Assembly (NCBI RefSeq): GCF_009937955.1
Contig: NZ_AP018439.1
Coordinates: forward strand, 1,426,001-1,490,000
DNA: 64,000 nt
Direction of reading: 5' to 3'
Source of the DNA: Undibacterium sp. KW1
GTDB lineage: Bacteria; Pseudomonadota; Gammaproteobacteria; Burkholderiales; Burkholderiaceae_D
The notes below the pieces were generated by a model. It ran no database searches. It was not told the origin of the DNA and was given only the letters and a program-made list of their open reading frames with translations. Made by a program: the position numbers and the translations under genes. Shown piece after piece: positions 7,834 to 16,457 of this stretch (positions are counted from its first letter, which is position 1; every line of letters begins with the position of its first letter).

Positions 7834-10596
7834 ATGACTGAAACCAAATCTACCTGTTGTTATTGCGGCGTTGGTTGCGGTGTAGTAATTGAAAGCGATG
7901 GCAGGCAAGTGCTGGGTGTACGTGGCGACACCGAACATCCGGCCAATTTTGGCCGCCTGTGTAGCAAGGGCAGCACTTTGCATCTGTCTGCAGATGCAAA
8001 AATACAGCAACAGGTCAGGGCGCTGTATCCTGAAATGCGTGATCCGCTAATGCGTGAAGAGCTACGTCAGCGCAGTGACTGGGATACCGTCATTGCCAGC
8101 ATGGCGGGCAAGTTTGCAAACACCATCAAGACGCATGGCCCAGACAGCGTGGCATTTTATATTTCTGGTCAGTTGCTGACGGAAGACTATTACGTCTTCA
8201 ACAAACTCGCCAAGGGCTTGATAGGCACCAATAACATAGACAGCAATTCGCGCCTGTGCATGTCAAGCGCGGTTGCTGGTTACAAGCAGACCCTGGGTGC
8301 GGATGCGCCGCCTGCCTGTTATGAAGATATTGACCTCGCAGAAGTTATTTTCATCGTCGGCTCCAACACGGCTTACGCACATCCTATTTTGTATCGCCGC
8401 CTCGAACAGGCCAGGGAAAAAAATCCAAACCTGAAAGTGATAGTCGCAGATCCACGTCGTACAGATACTGCGCGTGAAGCAGATTTGTTCCTGCCTATCT
8501 TGCCAGGTACCGATGTCGCCCTGTTCAATGGCATGTTGCATCTGTGCCTGTGGGAAGATTTAATCGATCTGGCCTATATCCAGGAACATACCGAAGGCTT
8601 TGCCGAACTCAAGCAAACCGTGCGTGACTACACGCCAGCAGCTGTCGCCAAGACCTGCGGCATCAAGGAAGCTGACCTGGTGCAGGCGGCACGCTGGTTT
8701 GGCCAGTCCAAAGCCAGCCTGTCGCTGTATTGCCAGGGGCTGAATCAATCATCTGCCGGTACTGCAAAAAATGCGGCACTGATCAATTTGCATCTGGCTA
8801 CCCATCAAATTGGCAAACCGGGCGCCGGGCCGTTTTCCCTGACTGGTCAGCCAAACGCCATGGGTGGGCGTGAAGTTGGTGGCATGGCCAACTTGATGTC
8901 GGGTCACCGTGACCTTGCCAATGCTGAACATCGCGCAGAAATTGCCGCCTATTGGGGCGTGGACGATGTACCTGCCACACCGGGAAAAACCGCCGTGGAG
9001 ATGTTTGAAGCAGTAAGACAGGGTGAAATCAGGATTATCTGGATAGTCTGCACCAATCCCGCGCAATCCATGCCCGAGCAAAACCTGATACGCGAAGCCC
9101 TGCAAAAAGCCGAGCTGGTGATTGTGCAGGAAGCATACTCCAGCACGGCCACCGTGCCTTATGCCGACATACTTTTACCCGCCAGTACCTGGGCCGAGAA
9201 GACAGGCACCGTTACCAATTCAGAACGCCGCATATCCCGCGTGCGCCCCGTCATACCCGCACCTGGCGAAGCAAGACACGATTGGCAAATCGCCAGCCAG
9301 TTTGCACAGGTCCTGGCTCCTTTGCTCGGCAAGTCGCCAGCAAACTTCAAGTACGACAGCGACGAACAAGTCTGGAACGAGCACCGCGACAGCACCCGTG
9401 GCCGTGACCTGGATATCACCGGCTTGTCTTACGCCATACTGGAGCAGCAGGGGCCGCAGCAATGGCCTTATCCGGCTGGTGCCAGCACTGGCAAACAGCG
9501 CCTGTATGAAGACGGTATCTTCCCTACAGCCAATGGCCGTGCACGTTTCATCAATACTGTGTATCAGCCTGTCATGGATGCAGTTGATGCACGCTATCCA
9601 TTTTCCTTGAATACCGGACGCCTGCGCGATCAATGGCACGGCATGAGCCGCACCGGTACTGTGGCGCAGTTGTTTGCCCACGTGGCAGAGCCTGGCCTTT
9701 GCATGGAGGCGACTGACATGCAAAGACGCTTCCTCAAAGCGGGTGATCTGGTGCACGTCAGTAGTCGCCGTGGCACTGTCATTTTGCCGGTAGTTGAAAG
9801 TGATGAGCAGCGTGCGGGCCAGGTTTTCATCGCCATGCACTGGGGGGAAGAATATGTATCTGGCCGTGGTCATGCCAGCAATGCGAGCTATGGTGTGAAT
9901 GCCCTGACCTCACCTGCAATTGATCCCAGCTCTAAACAACCTGAATTGAAAGCCGCTGCCGTCAAGATTCTGAAAGCAGAATTACCCTGGCGCTTCGTTG
10001 TATTCGCGTGGCTGGATAGCGAAGAAGCCTATAGCGTACAAGCAGCCTTGCGCCCTTATATGCGCGAGTTTGCCTATGCATCCTGCACACCATTTGGTCG
10101 CGACAAGGTGGGTGTGATCTTCCGTGCTGCGAATGAAGAAGCGGTGGCAACTGAAGTTCTGGAAAAAATCGAAATGATTTTTGGCATAGTGGGCGCGGAC
10201 GTCTTGCGCTATGACGACAAGCGCCGCAGTGTTTCGCGCCATATCCTGGTGAATGAAGGTAGCCTGGCTGCCGTGGCACTGGCTGGCGATGTGTCTGCCG
10301 AGAGTTGGCTCAAGGACTTCCTGCAGGCGCAGGAACCAGTCGCTAGACTGGGACGTCTCCTGCTGATGCCAAGCACGACGGCGCCGCAGGGTTTTGCCGC
10401 ACGTGGAAAAGTAGTGTGCAGTTGCCTGAATGTGACTGATACTGAAATCAATAAGACACTTGCAGATATGGATGGTTTGCCTGCCGATATTCTGGCTGGC
10501 TTGCAGGGCAAGCTTAAATGCGGCACGAATTGTGGCTCTTGTGTGCCGGAACTCAAGAAGATGATTAGTTTTAATATGCAGGAAAAAGTCGCATAA
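7834..10596 (+). CDS. nasA: Assimilatory nitrate reductase catalytic subunit (Mo-bisMGD)
   Basis: This 920-aa cytoplasmic molybdoenzyme reduces nitrate to nitrite. The N-terminal [4Fe-4S] motif CYCGVGC is at residues 9-15, with a fourth cysteine in RLCSKG (about 45). The likely Mo-ligand cysteine is in NSRLCMSS (about 141). Molybdopterin oxidoreductase and dinucleotide-binding domains follow. The C-terminus has a BFD-like [2Fe-2S] domain with CSC near 860 and CGTNCGSC near 894, as in Klebsiella-type NasA. No separate electron-transfer subunit gene is adjacent, so the extra domain may take electrons from a partner encoded elsewhere. The start is ATG 7834 after AAAGG; an upstream in-frame GTG at 7816 lies in the palindrome and is less likely. 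Confidence 0.94.
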   Translation: MTETKSTCCYCGVGCGVVIESDGRQVLGVRGDTEHPANFGRLCSKGSTLHLSADAKIQQQVRALYPEMRDPLMREELRQRSDWDTVIASMAGKFANTIKTHGPDSVAFYISGQLLTEDYYVFNKLAKGLIGTNNIDSNSRLCMSSAVAGYKQTLGADAPPACYEDIDLAEVIFIVGSNTAYAHPILYRRLEQAREKNPNLKVIVADPRRTDTAREADLFLPILPGTDVALFNGMLHLCLWEDLIDLAYIQEHTEGFAELKQTVRDYTPAAVAKTCGIKEADLVQAARWFGQSKASLSLYCQGLNQSSAGTAKNAALINLHLATHQIGKPGAGPFSLTGQPNAMGGREVGGMANLMSGHRDLANAEHRAEIAAYWGVDDVPATPGKTAVEMFEAVRQGEIRIIWIVCTNPAQSMPEQNLIREALQKAELVIVQEAYSSTATVPYADILLPASTWAEKTGTVTNSERRISRVRPVIPAPGEARHDWQIASQFAQVLAPLLGKSPANFKYDSDEQVWNEHRDSTRGRDLDITGLSYAILEQQGPQQWPYPAGASTGKQRLYEDGIFPTANGRARFINTVYQPVMDAVDARYPFSLNTGRLRDQWHGMSRTGTVAQLFAHVAEPGLCMEATDMQRRFLKAGDLVHVSSRRGTVILPVVESDEQRAGQVFIAMHWGEEYVSGRGHASNASYGVNALTSPAIDPSSKQPELKAAAVKILKAELPWRFVVFAWLDSEEAYSVQAALRPYMREFAYASCTPFGRDKVGVIFRAANEEAVATEVLEKIEMIFGIVGADVLRYDDKRRSVSRHILVNEGSLAAVALAGDVSAESWLKDFLQAQEPVARLGRLLLMPSTTAPQGFAARGKVVCSCLNVTDTEINKTLADMDGLPADILAGLQGKLKCGTNCGSCVPELKKMISFNMQEKVA

Positions 10597-10600
10597 AAAC

Positions 10601-11071
10601 ATGATGATAGAAAGAGTCGATCCGGCTTCAGAAGCCGCAGGCAGACTGATTGCCATGTCTGATGCTTACATGGCTGCACTATATCCAGCCGAGAGTAATC
10701 ACATGCTCAGCGTGGACGCATTGCGGCAAGATAATGTGATTTTTCTCGGTTGTTACATGGACGGACAACTGGCTGCCTGTGGTGCTGTCACTATCCTGTT
10801 TGATGACGATGAGCAGTTAAGTTATGGTGAAATCAAGCGCGTGTTTGTACCTGATGAATTTCGAGGAAGAGGTTTGTCCAAGCACGTCATGCGGGCGCTG
10901 GAAGATCATTTGCTGGATCAGGATATACGTGTAGTCCGATTGGAAACCGGTATCAGGCAGCCCGAGGCGCTGGGCCTTTATTTTCGTCTCGGTTATGCCG
11001 AACGAGCTGCTTTTGGTCAATATGAAGAAGACCCTTTGAGCGTCTTCATGGAAAAGATTTTATCTGCCTGA
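10601..11071 (+). CDS. GNAT family N-acetyltransferase
   Basis: This 156-aa protein has the GNAT fold. The acetyl-CoA pyrophosphate loop is visible as FRGRGLSKHVM (about residues 87-97), followed by a conserved end (ALGLYFRLGY). It starts 4 bp after the nitrate reductase stop, so it is probably translated from the same message. The substrate cannot be told from sequence. Its position at the end of a nitrogen assimilation operon may reflect amine or amino-acid acetylation, but that is speculation. ATG 10601 or the adjacent ATG 10604 could both be the start. Confidence 0.85.
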   Translation: MMIERVDPASEAAGRLIAMSDAYMAALYPAESNHMLSVDALRQDNVIFLGCYMDGQLAACGAVTILFDDDEQLSYGEIKRVFVPDEFRGRGLSKHVMRALEDHLLDQDIRVVRLETGIRQPEALGLYFRLGYAERAAFGQYEEDPLSVFMEKILSA

Positions 11072-11091
11072 ATTCTCAGGTCTTCAGACCT

Positions 11092-11733
11092 TCAGGCGGT
11101 CTGCCTGCGCAAACTGAGCAACATCGTCCCGAAGGTAATGAAGGCCGCACCAACGACGCGGTTAATCCATTTCACAAAACGTGGTTTGACCAGCACATGC
11201 ATGGCACGCGCAGCCAGTTGCGCATACATCAGGTGGGTCAGGTAAGACAGCCCCATGAAAATCGCCATCAACGCAAAAAACTGCGGTGCCAAAGCTTCAC
11301 CCGGTGTGATGAAGTGCGGGAATAGCGCCGTAAAAAACATCAGGGCCTTGGGATTGGTGGCTGCTGTCAAAAAAGCTTCAGAAAATAATTTACGCGGACG
11401 AGGCCTGCTATCTGCCTGGCCGTTCTGCGCATCGTGCGTCAATGCACTGCTTTTTCCAAATAACTGCTTGGCACCGATATAGAACAGGTAAAGTGCACCA
11501 ATGATCTTGACGGCTGCAAACAGCATGGCAGATGAATTCAGCAAAGCGCCCAAGCCTAAAAATGCGGTAGTAGAAAGGCAAAAGATGCCGCATACATTGC
11601 CAAAGGCTGACCACATGACCGCACGTGTGCCATAACTCGCACCGTTTTTTAAAGACAGCAAGGTGGCTGGGCCAGGGCTGAGTATCGCGAGGCTGGCGAT
11701 GGCAGTGAAGGCAAGCAGGGTTTGGGTTTGCAT
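11092..11733 (-). CDS. LysE/RhtB family amino-acid exporter
   Basis: This 213-aa inner-membrane protein has about six hydrophobic segments. It has the typical N-terminal SPGPATL signature (residues 19-25) and the central TNPKALMFF motif of the LysE/RhtB family. Members export amino acids or related small molecules; the substrate is not predictable here. It converges with the GNAT gene across a 20-bp gap that contains small inverted repeats but no T-run. The GFA-family gene ends 36 bp upstream on the same strand, so the two may be co-transcribed. Confidence 0.88.
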   Translation of the reverse strand: MQTQTLLAFTAIASLAILSPGPATLLSLKNGASYGTRAVMWSAFGNVCGIFCLSTTAFLGLGALLNSSAMLFAAVKIIGALYLFYIGAKQLFGKSSALTHDAQNGQADSRPRPRKLFSEAFLTAATNPKALMFFTALFPHFITPGEALAPQFFALMAIFMGLSYLTHLMYAQLAARAMHVLVKPRFVKWINRVVGAAFITFGTMLLSLRRQTA

Positions 11734-11769
11734 GGCTGGTTTCCTGTTTAGTGTAAAAGATTCATCGCC

Positions 11770-12141
11770 TTATGGCATCCGGGCACCGACGGCCTGGCGC
11801 ACAGGAATGCCTTCAGGGTCAAAGTCCTCAAGGCAATAGACGTTGATGCCAAAATTATCTGGCGTCACGCGTTTGCGGTGAAAAGGATAAATACCGCAAG
11901 TCTTGCAAAAATAATGATGGGCTGTATTGCTGTGAAACTGGTATTCACTCAATGATTCTGCACCCGCCAGCAGCTTGAACTTGCTTTCATGTACCTTGAC
12001 CATCAAAGCATTTTTGCGGCGGCATATTGAGCAGTCGCACATCGTCAGCTCAGGAAAATCCGTCTCAATTTCAAAGCGTACCGCGCCACAGTGGCAACTC
12101 CCCTGATATTTTTGCATGGGGCGGGAACCGGATATTTGCAT
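11770..12141 (-). CDS. GFA/CENP-V family zinc protein
   Basis: This 123-aa protein belongs to the glutathione-dependent formaldehyde-activating enzyme family. Zinc ligands are visible as CHCGAV (about 16-21), CDCSIC (about 35-40) and FCKTCG (about 79-84). The family name comes from one characterised member; most members are of unknown function, so formaldehyde detoxification should not be assumed. The start at ATG 12141 is supported by AGGAG nine bases upstream; a second in-frame ATG at 12117 is possible. It lies just upstream of the LysE gene on the same strand. Confidence 0.88.
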   Translation of the reverse strand: MQISGSRPMQKYQGSCHCGAVRFEIETDFPELTMCDCSICRRKNALMVKVHESKFKLLAGAESLSEYQFHSNTAHHYFCKTCGIYPFHRKRVTPDNFGINVYCLEDFDPEGIPVRQAVGARMP

Positions 12142-12516
12142 TTTTTCTACTCCTGAATCTACTGTGAGTTCATCTTAGAGCATGGCAGGCAATGTGTACC
12201 GGTACAATTTCCTGCAAGATACTGTGCTGCCATGGTCTTTTTACCATGCCAATTTTATGGGGTGTTGGATTAATCAAGTCGTGAGCAATTATTTAAGCTT
12301 GCTGCAAAGCCTTGTCTGCCTGTTTCAGATGTGTCCAGATGTAAGCCATACCTTGGTATCGTTGTAATGATTTGGCAATAGACTTATCATGCCGGGTCTG
12401 CGTTGTTCGTCTGTACTGTGGCACTATTTCTCTGTTTATTTTTTTAACCATCTCATGCAAGCAATTCTACATACTATGACCGCACATCGATTTCTCAGTA
12501 CTGGCGGTCAATAACG
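12142..12516. promoter_or_regulatory. Spacer upstream of the TPS/CHAT operon
   Basis: This 375-bp gap separates the divergent GFA gene and the TpsB gene. No credible gene was found; a 61-codon reading at 12182 lacks a ribosome binding site and looks random. An inverted repeat TGACCGC/GCGGTCA (12477-12483 and 12504-12510, 20-bp spacer) lies just before the tpsB ATG at 12517. It could be an operator or an mRNA hairpin. There is no clear Shine-Dalgarno sequence before the ATG. No confident promoter was recognised. Confidence 0.3.
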
Positions 12517-14136
12517 ATGTGGAATTCTATTTTTGCAAGACCTGCAGTGTCAGGTACTTCACGGATCGCGGCCTGTATTGTGTTGGCGTGCTTGAATCCA
12601 GATGTCGTTTTCGCCAATGATTTACCTCCTGTACAAACGATAGCCAGAGATGTGCTGGTCAGGGAGTTTCAATTCAGTGGCAACGCTGTCATCAATACCT
12701 CAGAATTGCAAGCAATGTCGGCAGCCTATCTTGGCAAGCGTGCCACTTATGCTGATCTGGAAGAGTTGCGGACCCGCATTTCACGCCTGTATGTGGAACG
12801 CGGTTACCTCAATTCTGGCGCTATCCTGGTCGTGGCAGAGGGCAACGAGCCTTTTCCATCAGGCATAGTCAGCATACGTTTGATAGAAGGGCGCATCTCT
12901 GAAGTACGGGTAAAGGGGGAAGAAAGACTGCGGCCAGCGTATTTGCAGCAGCGTTTGCTCAGGGATGACGAAGTATTCAATATGCCGGTCGTGCAGCAGC
13001 GTTTCCAGCTCTTGCTGACTGACCCGCTGTTTGAAAAAATCAATAGCCGCATCATCCCCGGTGACAAGCCTGGTACTGCCATACTGGACATCGATATTGT
13101 ACGTTCCAAAGCCTATGGCCTGAATATCTATGCCAATAACTACCGTGCGCCCTCAATAGGGTCAGAAGTTTTGGGCATGTCAGGTTGGGTGCGCAATCTG
13201 AGTGGCTATGGTGATTATCTGGAAGCCAGTGTCGCCCATAGCGAAGGTGCTGATCCTGTACATCTGGGCTGGACCATGCCAGTGAATAGCCGTGGCACGG
13301 CATTGAAGCTTGGTCTTGATAAAGGCAGCTCCTCTGTTGTTGGTGAATCCATTGCAGCGATCGATATCAAGAGCCGTAGTTCAGGTTATGAACTCGGCAT
13401 GAGCCAGACTTTGTCGAATAGCCTGCAAAGAAAAATCGAACTCGGCCTCAGCTATAGCCAGCGCGATAGCCAGACCAGTTTATTGGGGGAGGCGTTTTCC
13501 TTCACGCCTGGTGAGCCTGATGGTTATTCAAAAACCAAAGTAATACGCTTTTCCCAGGAGTGGACAGAACGCTGGGAAACTGAGGCGCTGGCCTTACGCA
13601 GCGTGTTTGCTTTTGGCCGCAATAATATAGACAACAGCGATATCAGCAATAACAACTTGCAGGTACCCAATCAGCATTACCGCATCTGGACAGGGCAACT
13701 GCAGTATGTCAAAAACCTCGGCAAGGCCGGCGATCAAATAATTTTACGCGCTTCTGCGCAGCAAACACCAGACCGCTTATTGCCCATGGAAAGATTCTCG
13801 CTGGGTGGCGTCGCTACCGTTCGCGGTTACAGAGAAAACACTGTCGTACGTGACCGTGCCTGGTTATTGAATGCAGAATACCATTACCCCTTGCCAGTGT
13901 GGCTAGAGGCAGGGCACAAATTCAAGCTTATTGCCTTTACTGATCTGGCGACAGCCAGCAACCAGGGCGAGGCTGCACAAAGACTGGCCTCGATAGGCGT
14001 GGGTATGAACTGGCAATGGCAAAACTGGGCAGCCGACTTGTTCCTGACCAGGAAGCTCATTACTTTGCCGGGGCAGAGCAATGGCAACTTGCAAGACCAT
14101 GGCGTGCATGCCCAATTGACTTACCATTTATTTTGA
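12517..14136 (+). CDS. TpsB outer-membrane transporter (ShlB/FhaC family)
   Basis: This 539-aa protein carries a signal peptide (cleaved near VFAND, about residue 34). It has POTRA domains in about residues 45-190 (REFQFSGNAVI, then LRTRISRLYVERGYLNSGAI) and a C-terminal 16-strand-type barrel with the FhaC/Omp85 motif VRGYRE (about 435-440). It ends in a typical aromatic residue (YHLF). TpsB proteins export a partner TpsA across the outer membrane. The partner here is almost certainly the repeat protein two genes downstream. The CHAT gene begins 11 bp after the stop, so this is the first gene of a five-gene operon. Confidence 0.92.
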   Translation: MWNSIFARPAVSGTSRIAACIVLACLNPDVVFANDLPPVQTIARDVLVREFQFSGNAVINTSELQAMSAAYLGKRATYADLEELRTRISRLYVERGYLNSGAILVVAEGNEPFPSGIVSIRLIEGRISEVRVKGEERLRPAYLQQRLLRDDEVFNMPVVQQRFQLLLTDPLFEKINSRIIPGDKPGTAILDIDIVRSKAYGLNIYANNYRAPSIGSEVLGMSGWVRNLSGYGDYLEASVAHSEGADPVHLGWTMPVNSRGTALKLGLDKGSSSVVGESIAAIDIKSRSSGYELGMSQTLSNSLQRKIELGLSYSQRDSQTSLLGEAFSFTPGEPDGYSKTKVIRFSQEWTERWETEALALRSVFAFGRNNIDNSDISNNNLQVPNQHYRIWTGQLQYVKNLGKAGDQIILRASAQQTPDRLLPMERFSLGGVATVRGYRENTVVRDRAWLLNAEYHYPLPVWLEAGHKFKLIAFTDLATASNQGEAAQRLASIGVGMNWQWQNWAADLFLTRKLITLPGQSNGNLQDHGVHAQLTYHLF

Positions 14137-14147
14137 GAGTGCGGCAT

Positions 14148-16457
14148 ATGCGTATCAAATTTGCCTCACCAGCCAGATGTATCTTGATTGCCAGTGTACT
14201 GTCAATGTCCGTTCACTTGGTCGCATCTGCAAACGATGCCGCGCTGGATCAGGGCGTGCGTGAATGTGCTAGCGGTAGTTACACGCAGGCATTGTCCGTA
14301 CTACAAACTGCTTACGCCAGAGCGGATCAGACAGCGGATAAAGTCAAGGCAGCATCTGCACTGGCACAGACTTATGTGCAGATGGATCAGGTTGCCAAGG
14401 CGGAACCCTACCTGGTATTTGCCTTTGATCACGCCAGCAATAAACTGGACAAGGCTGGCTATGCGATTGATGTTGGCAACTGGCAGCAGCAACAGGGGCA
14501 TGCAGAACAGGCGCGTTACTATTATGATACGGCGCTACAGTTGGCACCATCGGATGCCGCAATCGCGATCAGTGTCGGACTGAACCGGCAAAAGCTGGAA
14601 GTAAAAAATCTGACCCCGGCAGCAAACTTGAAAAACCTGCAGGCATTGTGGCAGCAACTGATACAAGCAGGAGAACTGCCACAAGCTGCCCGCTACAGCC
14701 TGAATCTTGGCGTGCAAGCCAGGGCTTTGGGCACAGAAGGGCAGAACCTGGCTTTCCAGGCATTCGACCATGCACGCAAACTCGCTGCAAAGCAGGGCCA
14801 GGCAAGATTGCAACTGGAAGCGCTGGACCAGCTTGCACAGCTTTACGAAGATGCACAACGCTACGATGACGCCCTCGCCTTGACAGACAAGGCTTTGCTG
14901 GTTTCACAGGGCCAGGAAGCGCATGACCTGCTCATCAATATCGAATGGCGCCATGGCCGCATCTTGCGGGGGCAAGCAAAAAATACTGAGGCAATCGCCG
15001 CCTATCAAAGAGCGCTTGAGCATATAGAAGCAATACGCACCGACATACCGGTCGAATATCAGGATGGCCGTTCTTCTTTCCGTGAAACCCTGGAGCCTGT
15101 GTATCTGGGACTGGCAGATTTGCTATTGCAGGCATCCGCACAACTGGATGATGTACAAAAAAATCCACAATTGCGTCGTGCCCGCGATGTGCTGGAATTG
15201 CTGAAGCAAACCGAATTGCAAGACTACCTGGGCGACCGCTGCGCTGTTGATACTGCCAGGGCCAATCGTAAGACTGGCAAGAATGATGTGATCGCTGATG
15301 ATACCGCGATACTCTATCCCATAATCTTGCCCGACAGGCTTGAGCTTTTGCTGGAAACAAGCAAGGGCATGTACCGCCATAGCATCACTATGTCTGTCGC
15401 AAAGATGCGTGCAGACGTACTGGATTTCGGCAATATCCTGAAAGATAACCTCTCATTCAAACCGCAGGCCAAGCGGCTGTACCAGGCCTTGCTGGCACCT
15501 GTTGATGCTGAACTCACGCAACAAGGCATACGCACACTCGTCATTGTTCCTGACGGTGTGTTGCGTTTATTACCCTTTGCCGCCCTGCATGATGGCCAGC
15601 AATTTGCCATAGAAAAATATGCGATCGCCGTAGTGCCTGCTTTGAGTCTGACGAATACCAGTGCGCGCAAACGTGGTGACACTACATATAAAACGCTGCT
15701 GGCGGGCATGAGTGAGCCAGGTGCTGTGGTTGATAAATTGCCTGGTGCAATGGTTGAGCAATTGCTGGCAGCCAATCCACAAACGACTGCAAATGGCAGG
15801 CAAGTTGCCAGAGCCGTGTTGACGCGCAGCCTGCGTAACATCCCCAAGACAAGCGAAACTGCTATCCTGAACAAGCCAGCACAGCATCAGCAATTGCAAC
15901 AAATGCTGGCGCTCGCTGGCGTCGATGAAGAAATCCGCACACTGGAAAAATTGACGAGTAGCCAGACTTTGTTGAATGCGAAATTTACCGTCGCTGCATT
16001 TAGTCAAAAAGTCAAAACAGGTGATTACCAGATTGTGCACATTGCTTCGCACGGTGTGTTTGGTGGCACTGCCGACAGCACCTTTGTCATGGCGCATGAT
16101 GACTTGATCACCATGGATAATCTGCAAGGCTTTTTACGGGCAGGTAGCATGAAAAACCAGGAGCTGGAATTATTAACATTATCAGCCTGTGAAACGGCAG
16201 AGGGTGATGACAGCGCACCACTGGGTTTGAGTGGCGCAGCTCTCAAAGCCAGGGCCAGGAGTGCCCTGGGTTCATTGTGGCCCGTATCTGATGATGCGGC
16301 GACTTTGCTGATGGGTCAGTTTTACCGCCGACTGGCAGAACCTGCCACGAGCAAGGCGCAGGCTTTGCAAAAGGCACAATTGGAAATGATGAAGAATAAT
16401 CAGTTCAGTCATCCATTTTATTGGGCACCATTCATCATGGTCGGGAGCTGGTTATGA
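14148..16457 (+). CDS. Exported TPR-CHAT domain protein (caspase-like)
   Basis: This 769-aa protein has a signal peptide (MRIKFASPARCILIASVL, cleaved near SAND). It has a TPR-like helical region (about residues 35-370) and a C-terminal CHAT domain (about 430-769). CHAT domains are clan CD peptidase relatives. The catalytic pair is present: His635 in IASHG and Cys681 in LSACETA, with the following SLWPVSD region also conserved. If exported as predicted it acts in the periplasm or at the cell surface. The start ATG 14148 follows GAGAG; the reading frame is open further upstream but only overlaps tpsB. The next gene overlaps its stop by 4 bp (ATGA), indicating translational coupling with the TpsA exoprotein, its most likely partner or substrate. 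Confidence 0.88.
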   Translation: MRIKFASPARCILIASVLSMSVHLVASANDAALDQGVRECASGSYTQALSVLQTAYARADQTADKVKAASALAQTYVQMDQVAKAEPYLVFAFDHASNKLDKAGYAIDVGNWQQQQGHAEQARYYYDTALQLAPSDAAIAISVGLNRQKLEVKNLTPAANLKNLQALWQQLIQAGELPQAARYSLNLGVQARALGTEGQNLAFQAFDHARKLAAKQGQARLQLEALDQLAQLYEDAQRYDDALALTDKALLVSQGQEAHDLLINIEWRHGRILRGQAKNTEAIAAYQRALEHIEAIRTDIPVEYQDGRSSFRETLEPVYLGLADLLLQASAQLDDVQKNPQLRRARDVLELLKQTELQDYLGDRCAVDTARANRKTGKNDVIADDTAILYPIILPDRLELLLETSKGMYRHSITMSVAKMRADVLDFGNILKDNLSFKPQAKRLYQALLAPVDAELTQQGIRTLVIVPDGVLRLLPFAALHDGQQFAIEKYAIAVVPALSLTNTSARKRGDTTYKTLLAGMSEPGAVVDKLPGAMVEQLLAANPQTTANGRQVARAVLTRSLRNIPKTSETAILNKPAQHQQLQQMLALAGVDEEIRTLEKLTSSQTLLNAKFTVAAFSQKVKTGDYQIVHIASHGVFGGTADSTFVMAHDDLITMDNLQGFLRAGSMKNQELELLTLSACETAEGDDSAPLGLSGAALKARARSALGSLWPVSDDAATLLMGQFYRRLAEPATSKAQALQKAQLEMMKNNQFSHPFYWAPFIMVGSWL

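Noticed and set aside
12182..12367. 61-codon reading in the spacer before tpsB
   Set aside because: No ribosome binding site, no family resemblance and composition typical of non-coding DNA.
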